Source of the DNA: HGM10836 sp964430375
GTDB taxonomy: Bacteria > Bacillota_I > Bacilli_A > RF39 > UBA660
DNA length: 16,905 nt
Assembly (NCBI GenBank): GCA_964430375.1
Contig: CAYSEZ010000016.1
Location: 1-16,905, forward strand
Direction: 5' to 3'
Below the pieces are notes generated by a model that searched no databases, was not told the DNA's origin, and worked only from the letters and a program-made list of their open reading frames with translations. Position 1 is the stretch's first letter, and each line of letters starts with the position of its first letter. The position numbers and the translations under genes were made by a program. Shown here piece after piece: positions 7,180 to 14,124 of the stretch.

Positions 7180-8169
7180 CTACCTTTCTAAGTAATTCTT
7201 TAAGTAATTAAGTAAAGTTACTACTTTATCATATTCCATTCTCTTAGGGCCAATAATTGCGATAGTTCCTTCTTCTCCTGAGATGTTATAACTTGTTTTT
7301 ATAACTGTAACGTTTGGATCGAATTCGTTTTCTTCTCCGATGAAGATATTGACTTCTTTATCATCTGTTTCTATTTTTTTGATTAGATCAATGTTTTCAA
7401 GTTTACTTATCATTCCTTTTATTTTATTTGGTTCGTCATATTCTGGTTGTTTTAGTATGTTTGTTTTTCCTCTAAATAATACGTCAGAATTTTTAACTGA
7501 AAAGTCTTCAAAGGCTTCTTTAAATAAGTTCATTATTGCTTCGTGTTCTTTAATTTTTTTGGCAATAACTGGTTTAACTTCAAATTCTAGTTTTTCGTTA
7601 ATTTTTGATAATTTGGCTCCAAATAATTCTTTATTAATTATTTCACTAGTTTTAACTAATTCTTCAATCCTTATTGTATTAGGTATAATAAATTGTTTGT
7701 TTTCAACGTGTCCTGAAGATGTTACTATTACTGCAACTATTTTATTACTATCTAATGGAATTATGTTAATTTGTTTTAAGGTATTATTTTCACTTTCCTT
7801 TCCTAACACGACTGCGGTATAGTTAGTTAAATCACTTATTATTTCCATACACTTAACTATACAATCACTAACAGGTAAGTTTTTATTATTTAAAATTGTT
7901 TGGAGTTTTAATACTTCTTCTCCTGTTAATTCTTTTGGTTTCATTAGTTTATCAACATAGTATTTATACCCATTTTCAGAAGGTATTCTACCACTTGATG
8001 TATGTGTTTTTTCTAAATATCCTAAGCTTTCTAGGTAAGCCATGTCATTTCTAATAGTTGCACTAGAACAATTAAGTTTTTTTACTAAACTATTTGAACC
8101 AACTGGTTTGATTGTATTAATGTATGTTTCTACAATTAACTTAAGCAATTCATTCTGCCTATTGTTCAC
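7180..8169 (-). CDS. hrcA: Heat-inducible transcription repressor HrcA
   Basis: HrcA binds CIRCE operators and represses the class I heat-shock genes, and its folding depends on GroE in known systems. The product has 329 residues. The N-terminal winged helix spans about 1-75 with SSATIRNDMAYLESLGYL (35-52) as recognition and wing region, then THTSSGRIPSENGYKYYVD. The remainder is the GAF-like and dimerisation region, ending SYNISGEEGTIAIIGPKRMEYDKVVTLL. The start is a GTG at 8169, 7 nt after AAGGAAG; no in-frame ATG is near. It is the first gene of the operon, directly behind two CIRCE elements, so it is autoregulated. Confidence 0.96.
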   Translation of the reverse strand: MNNRQNELLKLIVETYINTIKPVGSNSLVKKLNCSSATIRNDMAYLESLGYLEKTHTSSGRIPSENGYKYYVDKLMKPKELTGEEVLKLQTILNNKNLPVSDCIVKCMEIISDLTNYTAVVLGKESENNTLKQINIIPLDSNKIVAVIVTSSGHVENKQFIIPNTIRIEELVKTSEIINKELFGAKLSKINEKLEFEVKPVIAKKIKEHEAIMNLFKEAFEDFSVKNSDVLFRGKTNILKQPEYDEPNKIKGMISKLENIDLIKKIETDDKEVNIFIGEENEFDPNVTVIKTSYNISGEEGTIAIIGPKRMEYDKVVTLLNYLKNYLER

Positions 8170-8184
8170 TTAATCACTTCCTTT

Positions 8185-8211
8185 TTAGCACTCCTTTTTC
8201 TTGAATGCTAA
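8185..8211. promoter_or_regulatory. CIRCE operator 1 (leader)
   Basis: TTAGCACTC (8185-8193), 9 nt, then GAATGCTAA (8203-8211). This matches the CIRCE consensus TTAGCACTC-N9-GAGTGCTAA with one substitution in the second arm. It covers the predicted start point (about 8209) and ends just before the hrcA ribosome-binding site, the standard place for HrcA to block transcription. Confidence 0.92.
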
Positions 8212-8215
8212 TACC

Positions 8216-8244
8216 ATTATAATATTATGTTTAGCACTTGTCAA
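8216..8244 (-). promoter_or_regulatory. Consensus sigma-A promoter of the hrcA-grpE-dnaK operon
   Basis: TTGACA (8244-8239), exactly 17 nt, then TATAAT (8221-8216): a perfect sigma-70-type promoter. The -35 lies in the loop of CIRCE operator 2, and the predicted start near 8209 falls in CIRCE operator 1. AT-rich sequence upstream (8260-8290) could serve as an UP element. Confidence 0.9.
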
Positions 8245-8258
8245 TATATGAGTGCTAA
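8231..8258. promoter_or_regulatory. CIRCE operator 2 (over the -35), 10-nt spacer
   Basis: TTAGCACTT (8231-8239) and GAGTGCTAA (8250-8258) match CIRCE arms with one substitution at the inner end of the first arm. The spacer is 10 nt instead of the canonical 9. The operator encloses the -35 hexamer, so HrcA bound here would compete with RNA polymerase. Confidence 0.85.
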
Positions 8259-8259
8259 T

Positions 8260-8290
8260 TTTGTAAAATTTTTTCGAATTTTTTTACAAA
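8260..8290. repeat. 9-bp AT-rich inverted repeat upstream of hrcA promoter
   Basis: Arms TTTGTAAAA (8260-8268) and TTTTACAAA (8282-8290) flank a 13-nt loop. No T tract follows on the minus strand, so it is not a convincing terminator. It may be an accessory hairpin after the ABC-module terminator, an operator, or an UP-like element. Confidence 0.35.
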
Positions 8291-8315
8291 TAAAAAAGTA
8301 ACCCTCTTAATTACT
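8291..8315 (-). terminator. Terminator of the ABC transporter unit
   Basis: AGTAATT (8315-8309), a 5-nt loop, then GGTTACT (8303-8297) pair with two G-U pairs and run into about six Ts on the minus strand. It overlaps the last gene's TAG (8316-8314). The stem is weak, but the T tract is good and the next feature is the hrcA promoter. Confidence 0.6.
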
Positions 8316-8892
8316 AATTTATTTCACTTCGTTTCCTAACAAATATTATATAATTTATTATTATTAAAAATACTATAATAAATAATTTATATTTTATATT
8401 ATAAACAATAAATGATAATATATACGTTAATATAAACACTATTATCTTATTTTTTATAATATTTATAAATAATAATTCTATTACAGATATTAATATATAT
8501 AACAATATTATATTTAATAATATATTAATATCTATCTTAAAGAATAAAGATATTATTAAATAATGAACTATATTAAATATAACTATAAACAATATTATAA
8601 ATAACATTTTAGATATATAAAATTCACTTTTTCTTATCCTTAAAAGAATCAAATCATAAATATAAGTCATTTCATAAGTATAAAAATAATAAACTAAATA
8701 TATTATTAAAAATGTTTTATATATTATCAATAAATTATCTTTACTCTCTATTAATCTTAATATATCACTATAATATAATTCTGATGTTTGTAATTTTAAT
8801 AAAAATATACTTAATAAAAGATATAATATAAATAATAGTATATATTTATAATTCTTTTTTATAGTTTGTTTTAAAATATTATATTGTATCAT
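8314..8892 (-). CDS. Polytopic membrane protein of the ABC unit (192 aa)
   Basis: This very hydrophobic Ile/Leu/Tyr-rich protein has about five to six membrane segments (roughly 18-34, 55-75, 92-116, 120-145, 148-165, 167-186). It has a basic cytoplasmic N-terminus and a basic C-terminus. There is no recognised catalytic motif. The segment YDLILLRIRKSEFYISKML (about 79-97) recalls the DUF2705-type membrane partners of B. subtilis yyb-like ABC operons; that resemblance is from memory and weak. The ATG overlaps the stop of the upstream membrane gene by 4 nt, so the two are translationally coupled and probably form one permease. It is the last gene of the unit. Confidence 0.8.
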   Translation of the reverse strand: MIQYNILKQTIKKNYKYILLFILYLLLSIFLLKLQTSELYYSDILRLIESKDNLLIIYKTFLIIYLVYYFYTYEMTYIYDLILLRIRKSEFYISKMLFIILFIVIFNIVHYLIISLFFKIDINILLNIILLYILISVIELLFINIIKNKIIVFILTYILSFIVYNIKYKLFIIVFLIIINYIIFVRKRSEIN

Positions 8893-9614
8893 AATAAATC
8901 TCTTTTCTTTTTAATTATTTGATTATATATTATTCTATTAAGTATAATTAATAAAAATATTTGTAATAAGAAACACAATATTTCTAATAATATATTTTGA
9001 TATTCTATTCTTTGAAAATAATATGGAAACAATATATACATTTGAGATACATTATTTATAATATCTTTATAACTAGATTTATAAAACATCAATACCAGCA
9101 TAATTAATGTTGTAAATAAAACATATTTATTATTTATACAAATAATATAATATATAGTAATATTTAATATTATAAATAACGGCAATTCTTTAAACATAAA
9201 AATAATTAAATATACAGGTAACGATATATTATAATAACTATAACTAATTATATTAAAATTATTAAATGATAGTAAGATAGAACCAGATATAGATAATATT
9301 AAAAAAATAAAATATAAATAAATAGACATTAAAATAATATCTTTATAAAAATAATTAATATATTCTCTTACACAAGTAAATCTACCAATTAAATTTAATT
9401 TATTAAAATAATATTTTAAATACCTATAAATATTAATAATAGCAGCAATAAATAGAAATAATATACTGGTTGGAGAAGTTAAAATATTTAATAAATTTAA
9501 CCAGAAGTTATATTCTAAGTGTCCTGAAAATAAAGGAACTAATACACCGATTAATATAATTAAAAAAACAAGTAAATTGTTTTTATCATTTAAATAATTA
9601 TTTAATTTTTTCAT
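8889..9614 (-). CDS. Polytopic membrane protein of the ABC unit (241 aa)
   Basis: This protein has about six membrane segments (roughly 14-31, 44-64, 92-116, 128-150, 155-180, 205-228) and lysine/arginine clusters on predicted cytoplasmic ends, finishing KKKRDLL. No enzyme motif is visible. It overlaps both neighbours by 4 nt (ATGA each), with the ABC ATPase upstream and the 192-aa membrane protein downstream. This tight coupling indicates a fixed-ratio complex, most simply as a permease half driven by the ATPase. The exact permease family cannot be assigned by eye. Confidence 0.8.
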   Translation of the reverse strand: MKKLNNYLNDKNNLLVFLIILIGVLVPLFSGHLEYNFWLNLLNILTSPTSILFLFIAAIINIYRYLKYYFNKLNLIGRFTCVREYINYFYKDIILMSIYLYFIFLILSISGSILLSFNNFNIISYSYYNISLPVYLIIFMFKELPLFIILNITIYYIICINNKYVLFTTLIMLVLMFYKSSYKDIINNVSQMYILFPYYFQRIEYQNILLEILCFLLQIFLLIILNRIIYNQIIKKKRDLL

Positions 9615-10240
9615 GACAATATTTTTCCATCCTCAATACTAATTATCTCCTCCACCAATCCATCTAATTCCTCTTTAATATGAGAAGTAATTATTATAGT
9701 TTTCCCCTGTTCTTTTAAAGACTTTAAATAACTAATTATATTAGCTACAGTATCCCTTTCAATACCATTAAACGGTTCATCTAAAATTATAAAACTAGAA
9801 TTTTCCATAATTGCCTGAGCAATACCTAATTTTTGTTTCATACCTAAAGAATACTTAGAATACTTTTTATCCCTATTAGGAATTAAATTAACAATCTCTA
9901 ATGCTTCTAATATTTCCTTATCACCTATCTTCTTATTTATGTTTGCAAGCAATTTCAAATTCTCATAACCAGTTAAATCAGGAAAAAAATTAGGTTTTTC
10001 AATTAACGCTCTTATATCCTTACAATATTCATTACTATTATTTAAATTAATACCATCATAAAGTATATCTCCTGATGTTGGAACATAAAAACCACATATT
10101 AACTTCAATAAAACACTTTTCCCACTACCATTATATCCACATAAACCGTATATTTTACCAGATTCAAATGTTTTTGTTATTCCTTTAATTATTTCATCTT
10201 TACCAAATCTTTTAGTTACATTTCTAACTTCAATAACCAT
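9611..10240 (-). CDS. ABC transporter ATP-binding protein (BcrA-like)
   Basis: This is the nucleotide-binding subunit of an ABC exporter. It has 209 residues, a single minimal domain. Walker A is GYNGSGKS (35-42), and the Q-loop region reads ALIEKPNFFP with Glu81 in place of Gln. The signature is SLGMKQ (131-136), Walker B is FIILDE (150-155) and the switch His is 187. The LIExP Q-loop and SLGMKQ signature are typical of the BcrA/LanF-type group that exports or confers immunity to peptide antibiotics. It stops soon after the H-loop, lacking the C-terminal extension of BcrA. AGGAGG lies 6 nt upstream, the strongest ribosome-binding site in the unit, and it overlaps the next gene by 4 nt. Confidence 0.93.
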   Translation of the reverse strand: MVIEVRNVTKRFGKDEIIKGITKTFESGKIYGLCGYNGSGKSVLLKLICGFYVPTSGDILYDGINLNNSNEYCKDIRALIEKPNFFPDLTGYENLKLLANINKKIGDKEILEALEIVNLIPNRDKKYSKYSLGMKQKLGIAQAIMENSSFIILDEPFNGIERDTVANIISYLKSLKEQGKTIIITSHIKEELDGLVEEIISIEDGKILS

Positions 10241-10249
10241 TTCTTCCTC

Positions 10250-11128
10250 CTAATTCTTCTCTATATCTATAATTAACTTCTCTTTATTTTTATATGAAAA
10301 ATATAATACCAATTGAGTTATAATCAACACTACAAAAGTAAATAATGTAGGATAATATATACCATAAGAATCATTAAACGGAACTGAATTTATAATATTA
10401 AATATTATTCCAAACCCTGATTTAAACATTATTCCAGATATCATTCCATCTAATACAACTTCTAAAAACAATTCTATTCCTAATATACTTAAAAAAGTAA
10501 GTATTAATGATATAAAATAATTATGATGTTTTCTAGATACAATTAAAGATACATTTACATATATCAAAGTAGTAAAAATATTATTTACAATATACATTAA
10601 TATAAAAATAAATATATTACCAGTATGTTCCCAAGGAACTAAAGATAATTCATATGATAGTAAAGATATTCTTTTTGTATATAAAATATAAAAAATAATT
10701 GTTAATAATAAAGTAATAGGTATTATTAATGATGATAGATAACTTACTTTAAATACTTTATTTAAATTTTTATTATAATTATTTCTATTATTTTCATTAA
10801 GTAATATTTTATTCCTTAAATACCTAGTTATAAAATAACATGAAGGTATTATCGTAAATAAAATTAAAGTAAACCCATTAGGAAAATAATCATTAGTTAA
10901 AGTCTGACCATATAAAACCAAAGCCGAATACTTATTCTCCATAATTTCCTTCATATTATCACAAGCATCTTGATTTTTAATATCAATAACACAATTAGTA
11001 TTGTAGTATTCATTCGTATTATTAAGTATCTTATTATGCTCTTTAATTGTTGAATTAATAGATAACATCATTAAAAACAAAAATAAAATAAAAGATGTAA
11101 TATGTAAAAAATATTTTTTCATTCTCAT
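10250..11128 (-). CDS. Membrane protein with extracytoplasmic Cys loop, ABC unit (292 aa)
   Basis: This probable permease component has about six membrane segments (roughly 8-24, 86-103, 131-150, 170-197, 204-226, 262-278). After the first segment comes a loop of about 60 residues (25-85), predicted outside the cell, with Cys46 and Cys56 that could form a disulfide. A large outer loop after the first helix is common in ABC-2-type exporters. The start is the ATG at 11128, 6 nt after AGAGG; MKKYF at 11122 is a weaker alternative. It is the first gene after the hairpin that follows the exported protein gene. Its stop is fused to the ribosome-binding site of the ATPase gene (TAGGAGG). Confidence 0.82.
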   Translation of the reverse strand: MRMKKYFLHITSFILFLFLMMLSINSTIKEHNKILNNTNEYYNTNCVIDIKNQDACDNMKEIMENKYSALVLYGQTLTNDYFPNGFTLILFTIIPSCYFITRYLRNKILLNENNRNNYNKNLNKVFKVSYLSSLIIPITLLLTIIFYILYTKRISLLSYELSLVPWEHTGNIFIFILMYIVNNIFTTLIYVNVSLIVSRKHHNYFISLILTFLSILGIELFLEVVLDGMISGIMFKSGFGIIFNIINSVPFNDSYGIYYPTLFTFVVLIITQLVLYFSYKNKEKLIIDIEKN

Positions 11129-11146
11129 AAGTTTCCTCTTTCTAGT

Positions 11147-11182
11147 AAAAAAAGACAGTATAACTTCTACCCAACACTGTCT
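11147..11182 (-). terminator. Intra-operon terminator/attenuator after the exported protein gene
   Basis: AGACAGT (11182-11176) and ACTGTCT (11159-11153) form a 7-bp stem with a 16-nt loop, followed by seven Ts (11153-11147, the first shared with the stem). The upstream arm lies in the last codons of the exported protein gene, and its TAG (11169-11167) is in the loop. The next gene's ribosome-binding site follows within about 10 nt with no promoter between. It therefore probably makes the small gene's mRNA more abundant than the transporter part. Confidence 0.75.
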
Positions 11183-11598
11183 ATTCCTTGGTCATTTAAA
11201 AACCAATAACCTTTTGTTGTTGTTTCTAAAAGAGTAAAATCGTATCTTTGAACTGATAATCTCCAATTATCAGGTTTAGGTGCTGTTCCTTGAAAAATAT
11301 GTGTTGTTCCCATTTTTGTAATTAAGCCATTTGAAGCATCTTTATCATCCTTAGTTCTCATTTTAACAAGTATTTTACAATCAGCACATGGATTAGATAA
11401 TGTAGTTATTGATTCAATATTTTCATATGTAGGATTAGAAAAATCATTTTTTTCATAATATGATGTGTAATTTGATTCTTGTTTTGTTAAAACCTCAATG
11501 ACACCTATTCTTCGATAAATTACACCTGCCTTTGCGATAATCATATTTGTTATTATAGCAATCAATAAAATTGCAAAAGAAATTTTTAGGTATTTCAT
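11167..11598 (-). CDS. Small exported protein with CxxC motif, ABC unit (143 aa)
   Basis: The function is unknown. Counted from the ATG at 11598, it has a signal peptide: basic MKYLK, a hydrophobic core at 7-21, and AKA at 22-24 as a likely signal peptidase I site, giving a mature chain from Gly25. The mature part is polar, with Cys71 and Cys74 (CADC), Gly/Thr-rich strands and an aromatic C-terminal stretch (NWRLSVQRYDF, then KGYWFLNDQ). An in-frame ATG at 11637 would add 13 residues but lies upstream of the predicted transcription start (about 11621), so I rejected it. The layout recalls B. subtilis YybN-type (DUF2712-like) secreted proteins with an ABC operon; this is from memory and tentative. 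A bacteriocin-like toxin, or an immunity or binding protein, would fit. Confidence 0.75.
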   Translation of the reverse strand: MKYLKISFAILLIAIITNMIIAKAGVIYRRIGVIEVLTKQESNYTSYYEKNDFSNPTYENIESITTLSNPCADCKILVKMRTKDDKDASNGLITKMGTTHIFQGTAPKPDNWRLSVQRYDFTLLETTTKGYWFLNDQGIDSVG

Positions 11599-11627
11599 AT
11601 AAACTTCATACCCTCTTTCTATAATAG

Positions 11628-11656
11628 AATATAACATAATGTTCTATAAATGTAAA
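11628..11656 (-). promoter_or_regulatory. Promoter of the exported protein/ABC unit
   Basis: TTTACA (11656-11651), 17 nt, then TATATT (11633-11628) with an upstream TG that gives TGTTATATT. The predicted start is near 11621, a short way before the gene's AGAGGG. The -35 lies in the first copy of the 25-bp tandem repeat. Confidence 0.6.
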
Positions 11657-11700
11657 TTATATTTTATAAAAAAATTGTAAATTATATTTTATAAAAAAAT
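11651..11700. repeat. Perfect 25-bp tandem duplication
   Basis: Two identical 25-bp units, 11651-11675 and 11676-11700, each begin TGTAAATTATA and end with seven As and T. On the minus strand each unit holds a TTTACA and a TATAAT. The copy nearer the gene supplies the -35 of the unit's promoter, and the other supplies the T tract of the metG terminator. Confidence 0.95.
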
Positions 11701-11718
11701 CATCCCTTCTAAGAATGA
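11693..11718 (-). terminator. metG terminator
   Basis: TCATTCTT (11718-11711), loop AGA, then AGGGATGA (11707-11700) pair with two G-U pairs, and seven Ts follow (11699-11693). It starts 5 nt after the metG stop and isolates the exported protein/ABC unit from metG transcription. Confidence 0.85.
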
Positions 11719-11722
11719 CTTT

Positions 11723-13360
11723 TTAACTTAATTTACTAATAATTACTTCTATTTCTTTATCATCTATTCTATTAAATAACAAATTATTATTTTTAATATT
11801 AATATTACCACTAATAGATGATTCATTCCAATTTCTATCTATATCAATATCTAACATATTAAATATTTTATCAGAAGTTGAAGTTAAGAATGGTCTAATC
11901 AACTTAGCAATATTAAGTATCATATAAATACAAGTATAAGTAACATTATTAAATTCATCTATATTCTCTTTAACCTTAATCCATGGAGTTTGTTCATCAT
12001 AATATTTATTACCCAAAGAAATATAATCCATAACCCTCATTAAAGCAGATTTTAATTCACCTTTTTCAATTAAAATTCCAACCTCATTATATGTTTCAAC
12101 AGTTATTTTTTTAATATTACTATCTATTATACCATCAGTTATTACCCCATCAAATTTTTTATTAATAAAAGATAAATTACGATTAATAAAATTACCTAAA
12201 GTTCCAACCAAATACTTATTATGAGTAGTAATCATCTCTTCAATACTACAACTAATATCTTTAGCCTCAGGACCATTAAAAGTAAAATAAAACCTAATAG
12301 TATCTTTATCAAATAACTCTAACAACTGATTAACCGAAATTAAATTACCCTTCGACTTACTCATCTTTTCATTATTCAAATTAACATAAGCAGACGAAAT
12401 AATATAATCAGGTAGCCTATAATTCTTACCAATAGCAAGTTCCAAAGCAGGAAAAATAGTAGTATGAAAAGGAATATTGTCCTTACCATGAACCATATAA
12501 ACCCTTAAATTCTGATTACTATCAGATAAAACCACATCAGGATTCATTCCCCTATCCCTTAAAACCTTATCAGATGCAGATAAATAACCAAGAACAGCCT
12601 CTATCCATACATATATTCTTTTATTATCATAACCATCAACAGGAACTTCAACACCCCAGTCTAACTCCCTAGTTGTAGCCCTTTCAACTAAACCATCAAT
12701 ATACTTTTGAGTTTCCCCAATCGCATTTTTTCTCCACTTATCTTTATTTCTATCAAGTAAATTTTGTAATTCATCCTTAAACAAAGGTAATTTAAAATAC
12801 AAATGCTTATTAGACTTAGTTATTAACTGTGAATTACAAGATTTACAATGTTTATCCAATACCTCAGTACTATCTAAAGAAGCCAAACAATTATCACATT
12901 GATCACCAGTAGATATACCACCACACTTAGGACAAACACCAACTATTTCCCTATCAGAAACAAACTTATTACAACTATTACAATAATCCTGTTCTATTTC
13001 TTTTTCATAAATATAACCATTATCTATCATTAATTTAAAAACATCTTTAACATAATTTTTATGATAATCACTCATAGTTGCAGTATATAAATCATAATTA
13101 AAATCCATCCCATTAAATGATTTAACAAATTCATTATGATAAAACTCAGCTATTTTTTCAGGTGAAGTATTTTCCTTCTTTGCCCTTTCAGTTATCGGAG
13201 TCCCATGACAATCAGAACCAGATACATAAATAACATTATCTCCACATTGTCTATAATATTTAGCAATAACATCTCCAGGTAAAAGCGCAGCTAAATGACC
13301 TACATGTAAATAATAATTAGCATATGGCCATGCCCCTCCAATTAAAATATCTCTTTTCAT
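11723..13360 (-). CDS. metG: Methionyl-tRNA synthetase
   Basis: This enzyme charges tRNA-Met with methionine, for both initiation and elongation. From the ATG at 13360 it has 545 residues. The HIGH motif appears as HVGH (19-22) and KMSKS is at 332-336. The zinc insert carries four CxxC pairs (Cys127/130, 143/146, 155/158, 172/175), so it belongs to the two-knuckle (E. coli/archaeal-like) class rather than the single-knuckle class. The anticodon-binding helical domain follows, and there is no C-terminal EMAPII-type tRNA-binding domain. An in-frame ATG at 13366 is only 1 nt from GGAG (13371-13368), whereas the ATG at 13360 is 7 nt away and is the likelier start. A small reading frame stops just upstream. 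No T-box leader was found. Confidence 0.96.
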   Translation of the reverse strand: MKRDILIGGAWPYANYYLHVGHLAALLPGDVIAKYYRQCGDNVIYVSGSDCHGTPITERAKKENTSPEKIAEFYHNEFVKSFNGMDFNYDLYTATMSDYHKNYVKDVFKLMIDNGYIYEKEIEQDYCNSCNKFVSDREIVGVCPKCGGISTGDQCDNCLASLDSTEVLDKHCKSCNSQLITKSNKHLYFKLPLFKDELQNLLDRNKDKWRKNAIGETQKYIDGLVERATTRELDWGVEVPVDGYDNKRIYVWIEAVLGYLSASDKVLRDRGMNPDVVLSDSNQNLRVYMVHGKDNIPFHTTIFPALELAIGKNYRLPDYIISSAYVNLNNEKMSKSKGNLISVNQLLELFDKDTIRFYFTFNGPEAKDISCSIEEMITTHNKYLVGTLGNFINRNLSFINKKFDGVITDGIIDSNIKKITVETYNEVGILIEKGELKSALMRVMDYISLGNKYYDEQTPWIKVKENIDEFNNVTYTCIYMILNIAKLIRPFLTSTSDKIFNMLDIDIDRNWNESSISGNINIKNNNLLFNRIDDKEIEVIISKLS

Positions 13361-13372
13361 ATTCATTCTCCT

Positions 13373-13465
13373 TTACATAAAAACATGTATAATTAACATC
13401 ATAACTATAGTTAAAAATATAATTATAGCAAGTAATTTATATACATTTCTTTGATACTTCTTCAT
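13373..13465 (-). CDS. Possible 30-aa single-pass membrane peptide upstream of metG
   Basis: ATG at 13465 to TAA at 13375-13373 encodes 30 residues: a basic start, MKKYQRNVYK, then about 19 hydrophobic residues (11-30), the form of a small bitopic membrane protein. AAGG (13479-13476) lies 10 nt upstream as a modest ribosome-binding site. The stop is adjacent to the metG ribosome-binding site (ATGTAAAGGAG), which suggests coupling. In such AT-rich DNA short hydrophobic frames arise by chance, and a perfect extended -10 lies inside the frame, so it may simply be promoter DNA. Confidence 0.4.
   Translation of the reverse strand: MKKYQRNVYKLLAIIIFLTIVMMLIIHVFM
13422..13430 (-). promoter_or_regulatory. 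Extended -10 promoter candidate for metG
   Basis: TGCTATAAT (13430-13422) is an exact extended -10. The -35 region is poor. The predicted start near 13415 gives a leader of about 55 nt to metG. A second, weaker candidate is TGTTACAAT (13488-13480). Confidence 0.5.
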
Positions 13466-13509
13466 AAAATCACAACCTTATTGTAACATATTAATAATAG
13501 AAATTAAAG

Positions 13510-14112
13510 TTAATCTCTATCTTTTCTTGCTATTAATGTACCATCTACTTTGTAGATTGCAGCAGCATTTACAATATCATATGAATTTAAAATTCTATCC
13601 AATATGTCTTCTATAGATATAAATGGTGGAATATCAGTTTCATCAGTAATTGGAACATTTCCAATAAATTCCATCATAAATCCTTCTATATTTTCTGAAT
13701 ATAACCCTACAAAATATTCTCCATTATTTTTAAAATAAACTAATCTATAACCGTCTTTTGCAGTAAAATCATTATAATCATATATTAATTCTTCTTTATA
13801 TACTTCTCTATCATTAACTTTATCTACATTATCTCTTATCTTTTTCTTTATACAATTTTGGTTTATATCATATATTGCTACTCCTAAAGCTTTTTCGTTT
13901 AAATCTAAAAATCTATCTAGTATATCGTCTATATCTTTAAATTTAATATTTTTATCTTCTTTATTAAAGAAATTAATAAAGTCTTCTATTTTCTTAGCAT
14001 ATAATCCTTGTTCTGCTTCGTGATATTTTTCATAGTAATAAACTATTCTGTATCCTTCTTCATAAATAACACTTGTTTCAAACGTATTTAATTCTTCTAC
14101 TGGTATATTCAT
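13510..14112 (-). CDS. Unknown protein with two tandem copies of one domain (200 aa)
   Basis: I do not recognise the family. The protein is soluble and acidic with a clear internal duplication. Copy 1 (about 13-94) and copy 2 (about 109-200) share GYR plus hydrophobics (20-24 and 121-125), GLY (36-38 and 136-138), a DDILDRFLD/EDILDRILN helix (62-70 and 168-176) and the ending VAIYDINQN..IRD/AAIYKVDGT..DRD. Each copy ends in an IYxxxG/N-type strand pair, as in small alpha/beta regulatory domains. AGGAG lies 7-8 nt before the ATG. It follows the 160-aa gene after 12 nt and is probably the last gene of the run from the HD protein. No terminator was seen after it. Confidence 0.8.
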   Translation of the reverse strand: MNIPVEELNTFETSVIYEEGYRIVYYYEKYHEAEQGLYAKKIEDFINFFNKEDKNIKFKDIDDILDRFLDLNEKALGVAIYDINQNCIKKKIRDNVDKVNDREVYKEELIYDYNDFTAKDGYRLVYFKNNGEYFVGLYSENIEGFMMEFIGNVPITDETDIPPFISIEDILDRILNSYDIVNAAAIYKVDGTLIARKDRD

Positions 14113-14124
14113 AAGTCATCTCCT

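Noticed and set aside
11599..11637. Upstream ATG extending the exported protein by 13 residues
   Set aside because: The ATG overlaps the predicted -10 region and would lie before the transcription start. The MKYLK start gives a normal signal peptide.
11651..11700. CRISPR array or insertion-sequence remnant
   Set aside because: Only two directly adjacent copies with no spacer, no terminal inverted repeats and no cas or transposase genes.
13361..13509. T-box riboswitch in front of metG
   Set aside because: No T-box consensus (AGGGTGGNACCGCG-like) or antiterminator could be found in the short leader.
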